A DNA stretch of 64,000 bases from Dankookia rubra (GTDB lineage: Bacteria > Pseudomonadota > Alphaproteobacteria > Acetobacterales > Acetobacteraceae), in the NCBI RefSeq assembly GCF_004355005.1, contig NZ_SMSJ01000011.1:62001-126000 (forward strand). Reading direction: 5' to 3'. How positions within the stretch are numbered: the stretch's first letter is position 1; each line of letters begins with the position of its first letter. Position numbers and translations under genes: made by a program. Positions 34,155 through 42,340 of the stretch are shown here, in pieces. A model generated the notes under the pieces. The model was not told the origin of the DNA and made no database searches. It was given only the letters and a program-made list of their open reading frames with translations.

Positions 34155-35354
34155 ATGCCGGCTGATGGCGGCGGCCTCGTGCTGGTGCTGAATGCCGGCT
34201 CCTCCTCGCTCAAGTTCGCGGGCTTCGCGGCGATGCCGGAAGGCCCTGAGCCGCGCTTCGGCGGCCAGGTGGAGGGCATCGGGGCCGCGCCGCACCTGGT
34301 GGCGAGGAACGCCGCCGGAGAGGTGCTGGCCGACCATCGCTGGGATGGCGGCGACGCCCCGGCCAACCATGCCGAAGCGCTCGGCGTCATCGTCCGTGGC
34401 CTGGACCAGGCGCTGCAGGGCGAGGCGATCCTGGCGATCGGCCACCGCGTGGTGCATGGCGGGACGGATTTCGCCGCGCCGCTGCGGATCGACGACGCGG
34501 CCATGGCGGCGCTCGACCGGCTGGTGCCGCTGGCGCCGCTGCACCAGCCGCACAACCTAGTCGGCATCCGCGCCGCGGCGGCGCATTTCCCCGGCGTGCC
34601 GCAGGTCGCCTGCTTCGACACCGCCTTCCACCGGACCCAGTCCTGGGCGGCGGAGACCTATGCCCTGCCGCCGCGCTTCTACGACCAGGGGATCCGCCGC
34701 TACGGCTTCCACGGTCTCTCCTACGAATACATCAGCCGGCGGATCGCGGCCGAGGACGCGGCGCTCGGCGCCGGCCGGCTGGTGGTGGCGCATCTCGGCA
34801 ACGGCGCCTCGCTCTGCGCCATCGAGGGCGGGCGCAGCCGCGCCAGCACCATGGGCTTCACCGCGCTGGACGGCATCCCGATGGGCACCCGCAGCGGCCA
34901 GATCGACCCCGGCGTGGTGCTGCACATGATCGACGCGCTAGGCATGACGACGGCCGAGGTGACGAGGCTGCTCTACAACGGCAGCGGGCTGAAGGGCCTG
35001 TCCGGCGTCTCGCAGGACGTCCGGCAGATCGAGGCGGCGGGGACCGAGGCGGCCGGGCGGGCGCTCGAGCACTTCGCCTTCCGCGTGCGGCGGGAGATCG
35101 GTGCCATGGCGGCCTCGATCGGCGGGATCGACGCGCTGGTCTTCACCGCGGGCATCGGCGAGAACGCGCATGGCCTGCGCGCGCGGATCTGCGCCGGGCT
35201 GGAATTCCTCGGGATCACGCTGGATCCGGCGCGCAACGCGGCGAATGCGGCGGAGATCTCGGCGGCGGGCGCGGCGGTGCGGGTGCTGGTGCGGCGGACC
35301 GACGAGGAAGGGATGATCGCCCGGCATACGCTGGACCTGCTGCGGGCGGGCTGA
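34155..35354 (+). CDS. ackA: Acetate kinase
   Basis: This 399-residue enzyme interconverts acetate plus ATP and acetyl phosphate. It has the family start LVLNAGSSSLKF (residues 11-20), the HRVVHGG motif, CFDTAFH, YGFHGLSYEYI, HLGNGASLCAI with GFTALDGIPMGTRSG, and the late FTAGIGEN signature. The ATG at 34155 gives the normal family length; a GTG 30 bases upstream is possible. No phosphotransacetylase or phosphoketolase gene is next to it, although ackA often pairs with one. The preceding 279 bases hold no gene I can support. A half copy of the hairpin repeat follows. Confidence 0.95.
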   Translation: MPADGGGLVLVLNAGSSSLKFAGFAAMPEGPEPRFGGQVEGIGAAPHLVARNAAGEVLADHRWDGGDAPANHAEALGVIVRGLDQALQGEAILAIGHRVVHGGTDFAAPLRIDDAAMAALDRLVPLAPLHQPHNLVGIRAAAAHFPGVPQVACFDTAFHRTQSWAAETYALPPRFYDQGIRRYGFHGLSYEYISRRIAAEDAALGAGRLVVAHLGNGASLCAIEGGRSRASTMGFTALDGIPMGTRSGQIDPGVVLHMIDALGMTTAEVTRLLYNGSGLKGLSGVSQDVRQIEAAGTEAAGRALEHFAFRVRREIGAMAASIGGIDALVFTAGIGENAHGLRARICAGLEFLGITLDPARNAANAAEISAAGAAVRVLVRRTDEEGMIARHTLDLLRAG

Positions 35355-35365
35355 CAGGACGGAAA

Positions 35366-35400
35366 GGCCGGGGAGGAAATGCCTTTTCCTCCCCAACCTT
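35366..35400. terminator. Half copy of the intergenic hairpin repeat between ackA and livF
   Basis: A perfect 10-bp stem GGGGAGGAAA/TTTCCTCCCC (35370-35379 and 35385-35394) has a TGCCT loop, preceded by AAGGCC and followed by AACCTTGCC. It sits between convergent ackA and livF. The T-rich 3' arm (TTTTCC) and position suggest bidirectional termination. Confidence 0.75.
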
Positions 35401-35415
35401 GCCTTCTTTCAGCGA

Positions 35416-36153
35416 TCAGAGACCGAGATAGACCTTCCGCACCAGCTCGTTGTCCTGCAGCTCGGCCGCCGAGCCGCCCTCGAACACCATGCGCCCGTGC
35501 GCGATGACATAGCCGCGGTCGGCGATGCGGACCGCCTGGTGGAAATTCTGCTCCGCCATCAGCACGGTCAGGCCGAGCCGCGCCTTCATCTCGGCGATCA
35601 TCTCCATGGTGCGGGAGACCAGGATGGGCGCGAGCCCGACCGAGGGCTCGTCCACCAGCAGGATGCGCGGCGCGGACATCACCGCGCGGCCGAGCGCCAC
35701 CATCTGCTGCTCGCCGCCGCTCATGCTGCCGACCAGCTGGGTGCGGCGCTCGGCCAGGCGCGGGAACATCTCGAAGCAGAGCGCGAGGTTCTCGGCCAGC
35801 TTCGCGCGCGCCACCGGCCGATAGGCGCCGAGCCGGAGGTTCTGCTCGACCGAGAGGCGCGGAAACAGCCGTCGCCCCTCCGGCACCAGCACGATGCCGA
35901 GCTCCACCACCTGCTCCGGCGAGCGGCCGACGAGGTCGGTGGGCTGGCCGTCCAGCACCGCGCGCACCGTGCCCGCGCTCGGCCGCACCTGACCCATGAT
36001 GCTGCGCATCAAGGTGGTCTTGCCGTTGCCGTTGGTGCCGAGCAGCACCACCGTCTGCCCGGCCGGGACGGTCAGCGTCACGTCCTCCAGCACCCGCACT
36101 GCGCCGTAGCCGGCATCGATGCCGCTGATCTCGAGCGCGCTACTGCTTGCCAA
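35416..36153 (-). CDS. livF: Branched-chain-type ABC transporter ATP-binding protein LivF
   Basis: This 245-residue ATPase has Walker A GTNGNGKTT (about residues 39-47), signature MSGGEQQMVALGRA, Walker B ILLVDEPSVGLAP, and the switch histidine position occupied in LMAEQNFHQAV as in other LivF proteins. It powers uptake through LivHM. The only fitting start is a TTG at 36153, which overlaps the livG stop by 14 bases. Last gene of the operon running 42262 to 35416. Confidence 0.9.
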   Translation of the reverse strand: MASSSALEISGIDAGYGAVRVLEDVTLTVPAGQTVVLLGTNGNGKTTLMRSIMGQVRPSAGTVRAVLDGQPTDLVGRSPEQVVELGIVLVPEGRRLFPRLSVEQNLRLGAYRPVARAKLAENLALCFEMFPRLAERRTQLVGSMSGGEQQMVALGRAVMSAPRILLVDEPSVGLAPILVSRTMEMIAEMKARLGLTVLMAEQNFHQAVRIADRGYVIAHGRMVFEGGSAAELQDNELVRKVYLGL

Positions 36154-36862
36154 GATAGGCGTCCTCCACCTCGCGCAGCGCCAGCACCGCCTGCGGCGGG
36201 CCGTCGGCGATCTTGCGGCCGGCGACGAAGACGATCAGGCGTTCGGCGAAGGCGGTCACCGCGCGCATGATGTGCTCGATCATGATCACCGCCGTGCCGG
36301 CGGCATTCAGCCGCAGCAACAGGGCGATGATCTGGTCGACCTCGGCGTGCGACAGCCCCGCCATCGCCTCGTCCGCGATCAGCAGCTGCGGCCGCAGCGC
36401 GATGGCGCGGGCGAGTTCCAGCCGGCGCTGCTCGACCTGGGTCAGCTCCTTCGGCAGCTTGTCCGCCTTGCCGGCGAGTTCCACCTGCTCCAGGCAATCG
36501 AGCGCGCGGCGCGAGGCCTCCGCCGCCTCCCCCGAGAACAGCAGCGGCACCCGCACGTTCTCCAGCACCGAGAGGCTGGTGAAGGGCTGCGGCAGCTGGA
36601 AGGTGCGGGCCAGGCCGAGCCGCGCCCGGCGATGCGGCTTCAGCCCGGCCAGCGGCTTGCCCGCCAGCGTGACCTGCCCGTCATGCGCGGCGAAGTCGCC
36701 GCTGATGCAATTGACGAAGGTGGACTTGCCGGAGCCGTTGGGGCCGATCAGCCCAAGGCGCTCCCCGGCGCGCAGTTCGAGGTCGATGCCCTGCAGCGCG
36801 GTGAAGCCGCCGAAGCGCTTTCCCACCGCCTCGGCCCGCAGCAGGATCTCGCGCCCGCTCAT
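36140..36862 (-). CDS. livG: Branched-chain-type ABC transporter ATP-binding protein LivG
   Basis: This 240-residue ATPase has Walker A GPNGSGKST, Q-loop LARTFQLPQPF and Walker B LLIADEAMAGLSHAEVD. The ABC signature is unusual: LTQVEQRRLELARA replaces the common LSYGxQRRLE, so the signature glycine is a glutamate-flanked valine. That may affect ATPase control or reflect a lineage-specific variant. The start ATG overlaps livM by the four bases ATGA, and the stop lies within livF. Confidence 0.9.
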   Translation of the reverse strand: MSGREILLRAEAVGKRFGGFTALQGIDLELRAGERLGLIGPNGSGKSTFVNCISGDFAAHDGQVTLAGKPLAGLKPHRRARLGLARTFQLPQPFTSLSVLENVRVPLLFSGEAAEASRRALDCLEQVELAGKADKLPKELTQVEQRRLELARAIALRPQLLIADEAMAGLSHAEVDQIIALLLRLNAAGTAVIMIEHIMRAVTAFAERLIVFVAGRKIADGPPQAVLALREVEDAYLGKQ

Positions 36863-37839
36863 CGGCGACGGAACCAGCCGAGGATGCCGCGGGGCGCCAG
36901 CGCGACGAAGAGCACCAGCATCCAGCCGACGATCCAGAGGTTGAGGGCGGAGGAGATGGTCACCGTCGCCGCCTGCTGCAGGGTCGCCAGCAGCACCGCG
37001 CCGATCACCGGGCCGAGCCAGGTGCCGGCGCCGCCGATCAGCGGCATGGCGATGCAGTTCACCGCATAGGCCAGGTTGAAGGCGCCTTCCGGGTTGATGT
37101 AGCCGGCATAGAAGGGCAACGGCGCGCCGGCCACGCCCATCAGCGCGCCCGACAGGGTCGTGGCGATGAGCTTGAGCCGCAGCGTCGGCACCCCCACCGC
37201 CTCGGCCGCGCGCTCGTTGTCGCGGATCGCCTGCAGCCCGCGCCCGAGACGCGACATCTCCACCGTCCGGCCGATGCCGACGGCGATGACCGCGAGCACC
37301 AGCATGACGACGAAGATGTATTCGCCGTAGCTGAGGAAGGGCGGCACGCTGCGCGGACGGATGATGTAGGCGCCGCGCGAGCCGCCGACATAGTCCCAGT
37401 TCACCACCAGCGTCTGCAGCACCACGGACAGGCACAGCGTGGCGATGGAGAAGTAGACCCCGCGCAGCCGCAAGGTCAGGTAGCCGGTGCCGAGGCCGAG
37501 CAGCCCGGCGACCACCGCGGCGCCGAGGATGCCCGGCAGCACGTCGAAGCCGAAGGCCTCGTTCAGCACCACGGCGGTATAGGAGCCCGTCGCCATGAAG
37601 CCGGCCGCGCCGAAATTCACGTAGCCCGCATAGCCGCCCAGGATGTTCCAGGCGGCGGCGAGCACGACGTACTGCAACACGAAATAGCCGGCATACCAGC
37701 CATACTCGTTGCCGATCAGCCGCAGCACCACGATCAGCGCCGCGGCCACCGCGGCGGCGCCGAGCCAATAGGTCAGGTGCTTCCGCTCCTTCGGCAAGGC
37801 GGGCGGCAGGGCCGGGGCGGGCAGGGTGGCGGCGCTCAT
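36859..37839 (-). CDS. livM: Branched-chain-type ABC transporter permease LivM
   Basis: This 326-residue permease has a proline-rich cytoplasmic N-terminus, about ten hydrophobic helices, and the family blocks AAAWNILGGYAGYVNFGAAGF and GRGLQAIRDNERAAEAVG. The latter is the EAA-like loop that docks the ATPases. Overlaps of four bases with both livH and livG show tight coupling. Its substrate is likely set by the binding protein at 38725-40014. Confidence 0.92.
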   Translation of the reverse strand: MSAATLPAPALPPALPKERKHLTYWLGAAAVAAALIVVLRLIGNEYGWYAGYFVLQYVVLAAAWNILGGYAGYVNFGAAGFMATGSYTAVVLNEAFGFDVLPGILGAAVVAGLLGLGTGYLTLRLRGVYFSIATLCLSVVLQTLVVNWDYVGGSRGAYIIRPRSVPPFLSYGEYIFVVMLVLAVIAVGIGRTVEMSRLGRGLQAIRDNERAAEAVGVPTLRLKLIATTLSGALMGVAGAPLPFYAGYINPEGAFNLAYAVNCIAMPLIGGAGTWLGPVIGAVLLATLQQAATVTISSALNLWIVGWMLVLFVALAPRGILGWFRRR

Positions 37840-38717
37840 GCCGCCCTCCCGAACAGGCCCTGCGGCCGGACCGCGAGCACCAGCAGCAGCCAGCCGAAGG
37901 CGACGGCCGGCGCCCAGGAGGGGCCGTAGAAGGTCGCGGTCAGGTTCTCGACCACGCCGAACAGGAAGGCGGCGAGGATGCAGCCGGGCAGGCTGGCCAT
38001 GCCGCCCATGATGCAGATGGCGAAGACCCGGCCGATGAAGACGTTGTGGGTGGAGGGGTCGATCGGCTGCACCACCACCAGCGCGCCGCCGGCGATGCTG
38101 GCCAGCGCGACCGAGATGCCGAAGGCGATGCGCTTGATCCGCACCGGGTCGACCGCCATTAGCCGCAGCGCTTCGGGGTCCTGGGCGACGGCGGCGATGG
38201 CCAGGCCGGTGAAGGTGCGCTGCAGGAACCAGTAGAGCGCGCCGATCGACGCCATCGCCAGCAGCGCCGGGATCAGCATGCGCAGCGGCACGTCGATCTC
38301 GCCGAGCCGCCAGGTGACGAAGGCATAGTCGGGATCGAGGAAGCGCTGTTCCGGCCCGAACAGCAGGACCAGCCCGACCTCGATGATGAACATCACGCCG
38401 AAGAAGAAGGCGAGGCCCTGCAAGGCCTCGTCTCCCCGCCGCTCGAAGAAGTAGTTGTAGGCGGTATAGAGCCCGATCCCCAGCACATAGAACAGTGGCG
38501 CCTGCAGCACCGCGACCAGCAGCGGATCGAGCCCCAGCGCCGTGCCGACCAGCACGACGAAGAAGCCGGCCGCCACCATCAGCACGGGATGCGCGATGTT
38601 GACGATGTCCAGCATGCCGAAGGAGACCGCGAGGCCGGACGCCGCGGCGGCATAAAGGCCGCCGAGCAGCAGGCCGCTGACGATGCCGTTCAGCAGCAGC
38701 GAGAGATCGGGATCCAT
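37836..38717 (-). CDS. livH: Branched-chain-type ABC transporter permease LivH
   Basis: This 293-residue permease has about eight membrane helices, the LLLGGLYAAAASGLAVSFGMLDIVNIAH N-terminal pattern and the AIAAVAQDPEALRLMAVD coupling loop. It pairs with LivM to form the inner-membrane channel. It starts 8 bases after the binding-protein gene stop and overlaps livM by ATGA. Confidence 0.92.
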   Translation of the reverse strand: MDPDLSLLLNGIVSGLLLGGLYAAAASGLAVSFGMLDIVNIAHPVLMVAAGFFVVLVGTALGLDPLLVAVLQAPLFYVLGIGLYTAYNYFFERRGDEALQGLAFFFGVMFIIEVGLVLLFGPEQRFLDPDYAFVTWRLGEIDVPLRMLIPALLAMASIGALYWFLQRTFTGLAIAAVAQDPEALRLMAVDPVRIKRIAFGISVALASIAGGALVVVQPIDPSTHNVFIGRVFAICIMGGMASLPGCILAAFLFGVVENLTATFYGPSWAPAVAFGWLLLVLAVRPQGLFGRAA

Positions 38718-38724
38718 CCGCGGT

Positions 38725-40014
38725 TCAGGCCGGCGCGCCGTAGGGCGTGTGCAGCGTGCCGGACTTCAGCTCGGGCGGGTAGAGGATCACCTTGGTGCCG
38801 GGCTTCTTGTACTTCTCGAGGTCGCCATCGGTGATGTTCTGGAACTGGACGAAGAGGTTGCGCTCCTTCTTCCACTCGCCGAGCGCGCTGAATTCGATCT
38901 CGCCGACGATGGTGCCGAACTTGTTGGCCCGCATGTCGGCGGTCAGCGCGGCCTGGTCGACCTTGCCGACGCGATTGAGCGCCTGTTCCACCACCTGCAT
39001 CTGCGCATAGGCATAGGGCTGCAGATAGTTGCCCAGAACGTCGGTCTGTTCCTGCGGCGCGCGGGCGCGGTACTTCTCCTGGAACTCGACCACGCCGGGG
39101 AAGCGCATGGTGGGCTCGGGCGAGTAGACGTCCCAGGTCACCAGGTTGTTCAGGATGGGGCCGAGCTGCGCCTGGACCGCCGCGATCTGTGTGCCGATCA
39201 TGCCGCCGCCGAACAGCGCGGCGGTGACGCGCAGCTCGCTGACCGCGCGCAGGATGCCGTTGCTGTCGGGCGGGTAGGAGGCGAAGAAGATCACGTCCGG
39301 CCGCTGCGCCTGGATGGCGCGGATGGTCGGCGTGAAGTCAACCGTGCTCGGCGGGTAGGACCGGTCGTAGACGATCCGCAGCCCGTATTCGCGGCTCAGC
39401 GTCCGCACGCTTTCCGCGGCGCGCTGGGCGAAGTCGTTGTCGACCGCAAGGATCGAGATGGTCTTCGGCGGCGTCGGCAGCATCTTGGTGCATTCGAGGA
39501 AGCCGCGGGCATAGGTACCCTTGATGTCGTCCCCGGTGACGTTTATCGAGAAGTAGCGGTCGTATTTCAGCTTCTCGTTCACGCCGGCGCCGAAGAGCGA
39601 GACGTAGCACATGCCGCGCTGCATCACGACGGGCATGGAGGGCGCGATCATCGCCGTGGCATAGGGCGAGGTGACCATGTCGACCTTGTCGACGTCGATC
39701 AGCTTCGTGTAGAGCGAGGGGACGTTCGCCGGGTTGCTCTGGTCGTCATAGGATACCAGCTGCACCTGGCGGCCGAGGATGCCGCCCTTGGCGTTCACGT
39801 CCTCCGCCCAGATCTTCTGCGCCAGCAGCGCCGAGCGGCCGTTCGCCGCGAGCCCGCCCGAGAGCGACATCGAGAAGCCGATGCGGATCGGGTTGGCGCC
39901 TTGGGCGAGGGCGGGGAAGGCGCCGGCGGCGGCGGTAAGCGCACCGGCAGCGGCGACGTTCAGCGCGCCGCCGGCGGCGACGCGGCCGAGGCCGCGTCGG
40001 GTGATCTCGGTCAT
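38725..40014 (-). CDS. Liv-type periplasmic substrate-binding protein
   Basis: This 429-residue type I binding protein has an N-terminal export signal (TRRGLGRVAAGGALNVAAAG, mature from about residue 38). The RR pair could be read as a Tat-like motif. The mature protein begins IRIGFSMSLSGGLAANG and has the two-lobe Leu/Ile/Val-binding layout with KGGILGRQVQLVSYDD. Length and family place it with binding proteins used for amides, aromatics or amino acids; given the two oxygenase genes upstream, an aromatic or heteroaromatic ligand is likely, by inference. It starts 33 bases after the dioxygenase stop. Confidence 0.88.
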   Translation of the reverse strand: MTEITRRGLGRVAAGGALNVAAAGALTAAAGAFPALAQGANPIRIGFSMSLSGGLAANGRSALLAQKIWAEDVNAKGGILGRQVQLVSYDDQSNPANVPSLYTKLIDVDKVDMVTSPYATAMIAPSMPVVMQRGMCYVSLFGAGVNEKLKYDRYFSINVTGDDIKGTYARGFLECTKMLPTPPKTISILAVDNDFAQRAAESVRTLSREYGLRIVYDRSYPPSTVDFTPTIRAIQAQRPDVIFFASYPPDSNGILRAVSELRVTAALFGGGMIGTQIAAVQAQLGPILNNLVTWDVYSPEPTMRFPGVVEFQEKYRARAPQEQTDVLGNYLQPYAYAQMQVVEQALNRVGKVDQAALTADMRANKFGTIVGEIEFSALGEWKKERNLFVQFQNITDGDLEKYKKPGTKVILYPPELKSGTLHTPYGAPA

Positions 40015-40047
40015 TCTCGTTGTCCTCCCTTGAAGTCGCTGCGGCCT

Positions 40048-40962
40048 CTACTGGGCCGCTGGCATCATCTGCGATGGATCGGCGCCGACGCGCCCGCCGG
40101 TCTCCCCCGCCGCAAGCCGCGACAGGCGGAAATCGTAGCGCACCGCCGGCAGGTCGCTGCGCGGCGCGCCCGGCAGTCCCATCGACGGCGTCACCACCAG
40201 CGAGTCGGAGACGCCGAAGACGGTGTCGCTGTCGATGTTGGGGTCGTCGCCGAGGTAGAGCGCGGTGACCAGTTCGCGGTAGCCGGGCGCCTGCACCAGC
40301 ACGTGGATATGCGCCGGCCGCATGCCGTGGCGGTCCTGCTGCCGGACGAACTTCCCGACCGGCCCGTCCATCGGGATGGAATAGCCGATCGGCTTGACCG
40401 TCCGCATGTGGTAGCGCCCGGCGGCGTCGGTCCGGTAGCGGCCGCGCAGGTCCATCACCTCGGGGTCGTTGGCCTGCAGGTCGTACTGGCCATGCGCGTC
40501 GGTCTGCCAGATGTCGATCTCGGCATCCGGCACCGGGCGCCCATCGGCATCCGTCACCGTGCCGAAGAGCACCATTTGCTCGCCATCGGTGGAGTGCACG
40601 GCGATGCTTTCGCCGGGGGCGAATTCCGGCGCCTTCTCGCGGAAGAAGGGACCGAGCAGGCTGGTCTCGGTCCCTGCCGCCTCGCGGCCTTCGGCGTCGT
40701 GCATGACGTTCACCAGGCGCGAGAGGCCGAGCACGTCGGACAGCAGGATGAACTCCTGTCGGTAGGGTGTGCAGGCCTGGCCGACGGCGGTCAGGAAGGC
40801 GATGCCGGCCAGCCATTCGTCCGGCTTCAGGTCCACCTCCCGGGCGAAGTCGTGCAGGTGCCGGATGGCGGCGGCCATGACCTCGCGCATCCGCGGATCC
40901 GGCGTCTTCGCCATCTGCGCGATCGCCTCCGCGGTCACGCTCATGCGGTCGAGATCGGCCAT
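40048..40962 (-). CDS. Intradiol ring-cleavage dioxygenase (hydroxyquinol 1,2-dioxygenase-like)
   Basis: This 304-residue non-haem Fe(III) dioxygenase has an N-terminal helical dimerisation domain (1-100) followed by the beta-sandwich. Iron ligands are Y160 (GQYDLQ), Y194 (GYSIP), H218 and H220 (RPAHIH). SLLGPFF, YSIPMDGPVG and DSDTVFGVSDSLVV are closer to hydroxyquinol than to catechol dioxygenases. It would open hydroxyquinol or a similar 1,2-diol between the hydroxyls to give maleylacetate. GGGAGGAGCGAGAGG precedes the ATG at 40962. It sits between the flavin hydroxylase and the transporter genes. Confidence 0.88.
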   Translation of the reverse strand: MADLDRMSVTAEAIAQMAKTPDPRMREVMAAAIRHLHDFAREVDLKPDEWLAGIAFLTAVGQACTPYRQEFILLSDVLGLSRLVNVMHDAEGREAAGTETSLLGPFFREKAPEFAPGESIAVHSTDGEQMVLFGTVTDADGRPVPDAEIDIWQTDAHGQYDLQANDPEVMDLRGRYRTDAAGRYHMRTVKPIGYSIPMDGPVGKFVRQQDRHGMRPAHIHVLVQAPGYRELVTALYLGDDPNIDSDTVFGVSDSLVVTPSMGLPGAPRSDLPAVRYDFRLSRLAAGETGGRVGADPSQMMPAAQ

Positions 40963-41032
40963 GTCCTCTCGCTCCTCCCTCGGCCCCAAAGGGCCGTCTT
41001 GCCGCAACGATGCCGGTGGCCGTGCCCTGCGG

Positions 41033-42262
41033 TCAATCCGCATTCCCGTAAGCGTCGCGGGCGACCGGCCGGCCGCTCAGCGCGAGCAGCCGCGGCAGCG
41101 TGAGCCCGAGCGCCGGGTCAGCGTCCGGCCGCGGCAACCGCCGCTCGATGAAGCCGCCGAGATGCCGGCTGACCGCGACGGCAGCGCGGCAATGCGGCAG
41201 CCGGCGCGCGCCGTAGGCGGCCAGCGCCGCCGGCACGGGAGCTTCGTCCAGCGCCTCGGCCAGGGCCTCGGCGTCCTCGGCCGCCTTCAGCACGCCGACA
41301 CCGACATGTGGCCGCGCGGTGAAGGCGGCATCGCCCAGCAGCGCGACGCGGCCGAAGCCCATGGCGGGCGATTCCAGCTCGTAGATCGGCTGCACCAGGA
41401 AGCCCTCGGCGCGGCGCACCGCCTCGGCATAGGGCTCGGGCAGCCGGGCCGCGGCATCGGCCTTGACCGCGGCGCCGTGCGCCGGGCGCAGCAGGCCGGG
41501 CGGGATGGAATAGGCGTGCCGCGTGCCGGCCGCATCCGTCAGCAGGTCGTCGAGCGGCGCGCCGGCATCGAGCGGATAGTACCATAGGAAGTTGTAGCGC
41601 CGGCGGCCCGGCTCGGCGCTGTCGTTCAGCCCGGGGATGGGGTAGCCGATGAACTCGCCATGCCCGGGGAAGAGGAAGGTGAACTGGGCGAAGACCGGGG
41701 CGAAGGCGGGCGAGAAGACGCTCTCCTCGACCAGCCCGCGCCAGCCGACATAGCCGCAGTAGATCGGCACGACATCTGGCGCGACCGCGGCGCGGACGGC
41801 GGAGCGGAAGCCGTCGGCGCCGACCAGCAGCTCGGCGGTCGCGCTGCTGCCATCGGCAAAATGCGCGGTGACGCCCTCGGCGTCCTGGTCCAGGGCGCGC
41901 AGTTCCATCCCCGTCCGCATCCGCTCGGCCGGGAAGGCCAGGCGCAGCGGGTTGAAGACCCGGCCCCAGGCGGTGACGTATTGCGGGTAGTGCGCGTGGG
42001 CGAGGATGGTGCCGTCCGGCCCGACCGCGACGCGCCCCTCCACCCGCACGCCCGGCGCGTGCTCGTCCTGGACTCCGGCGCGGGCGAGGATCGCCTCGGT
42101 TTCCGGATGGTGGGCGATGCCGGTGCCGCGGGACTCCAGGCTGCCGGGAACGCGGTCATAGACCCGCACGTCCCAGCCGCGGCGATGCAGCAGGTTGGCG
42201 GCGAAGAGCCCGCCGATCGAGCCGCCGATGACGATCGCGCGGCGGCCCGCCGTGGTGGCCAT
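41033..42262 (-). CDS. FAD-dependent aromatic hydroxylase (2,6-dihydroxypyridine 3-hydroxylase-like)
   Basis: This 409-residue class A flavoprotein monooxygenase has the dinucleotide motif VIGGSIGGLFAANLL at about 10-24, the GTGIAHHPE segment, the DG motif LVGADGFRSAVR, and the GD motif RVALLGDAAF. The start and the GTGI block resemble 2,6-dihydroxypyridine 3-hydroxylase and related N-heteroaromatic enzymes more than p-hydroxybenzoate hydroxylase. It would use NAD(P)H and O2 to add a hydroxyl ortho to an existing one, feeding the downstream dioxygenase. GGAGGAAACC precedes the ATG. It appears to be the first gene of the operon. Confidence 0.85.
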   Translation of the reverse strand: MATTAGRRAIVIGGSIGGLFAANLLHRRGWDVRVYDRVPGSLESRGTGIAHHPETEAILARAGVQDEHAPGVRVEGRVAVGPDGTILAHAHYPQYVTAWGRVFNPLRLAFPAERMRTGMELRALDQDAEGVTAHFADGSSATAELLVGADGFRSAVRAAVAPDVVPIYCGYVGWRGLVEESVFSPAFAPVFAQFTFLFPGHGEFIGYPIPGLNDSAEPGRRRYNFLWYYPLDAGAPLDDLLTDAAGTRHAYSIPPGLLRPAHGAAVKADAAARLPEPYAEAVRRAEGFLVQPIYELESPAMGFGRVALLGDAAFTARPHVGVGVLKAAEDAEALAEALDEAPVPAALAAYGARRLPHCRAAVAVSRHLGGFIERRLPRPDADPALGLTLPRLLALSGRPVARDAYGNAD

Positions 42263-42340
42263 CCGGTTTCCTCCCGCGCGGGCTTGCCCCGCACCGGGCG
42301 CCAGCGCAGCAGGCTTCGGCCCGCCGCGCAAGCGGCGGCG

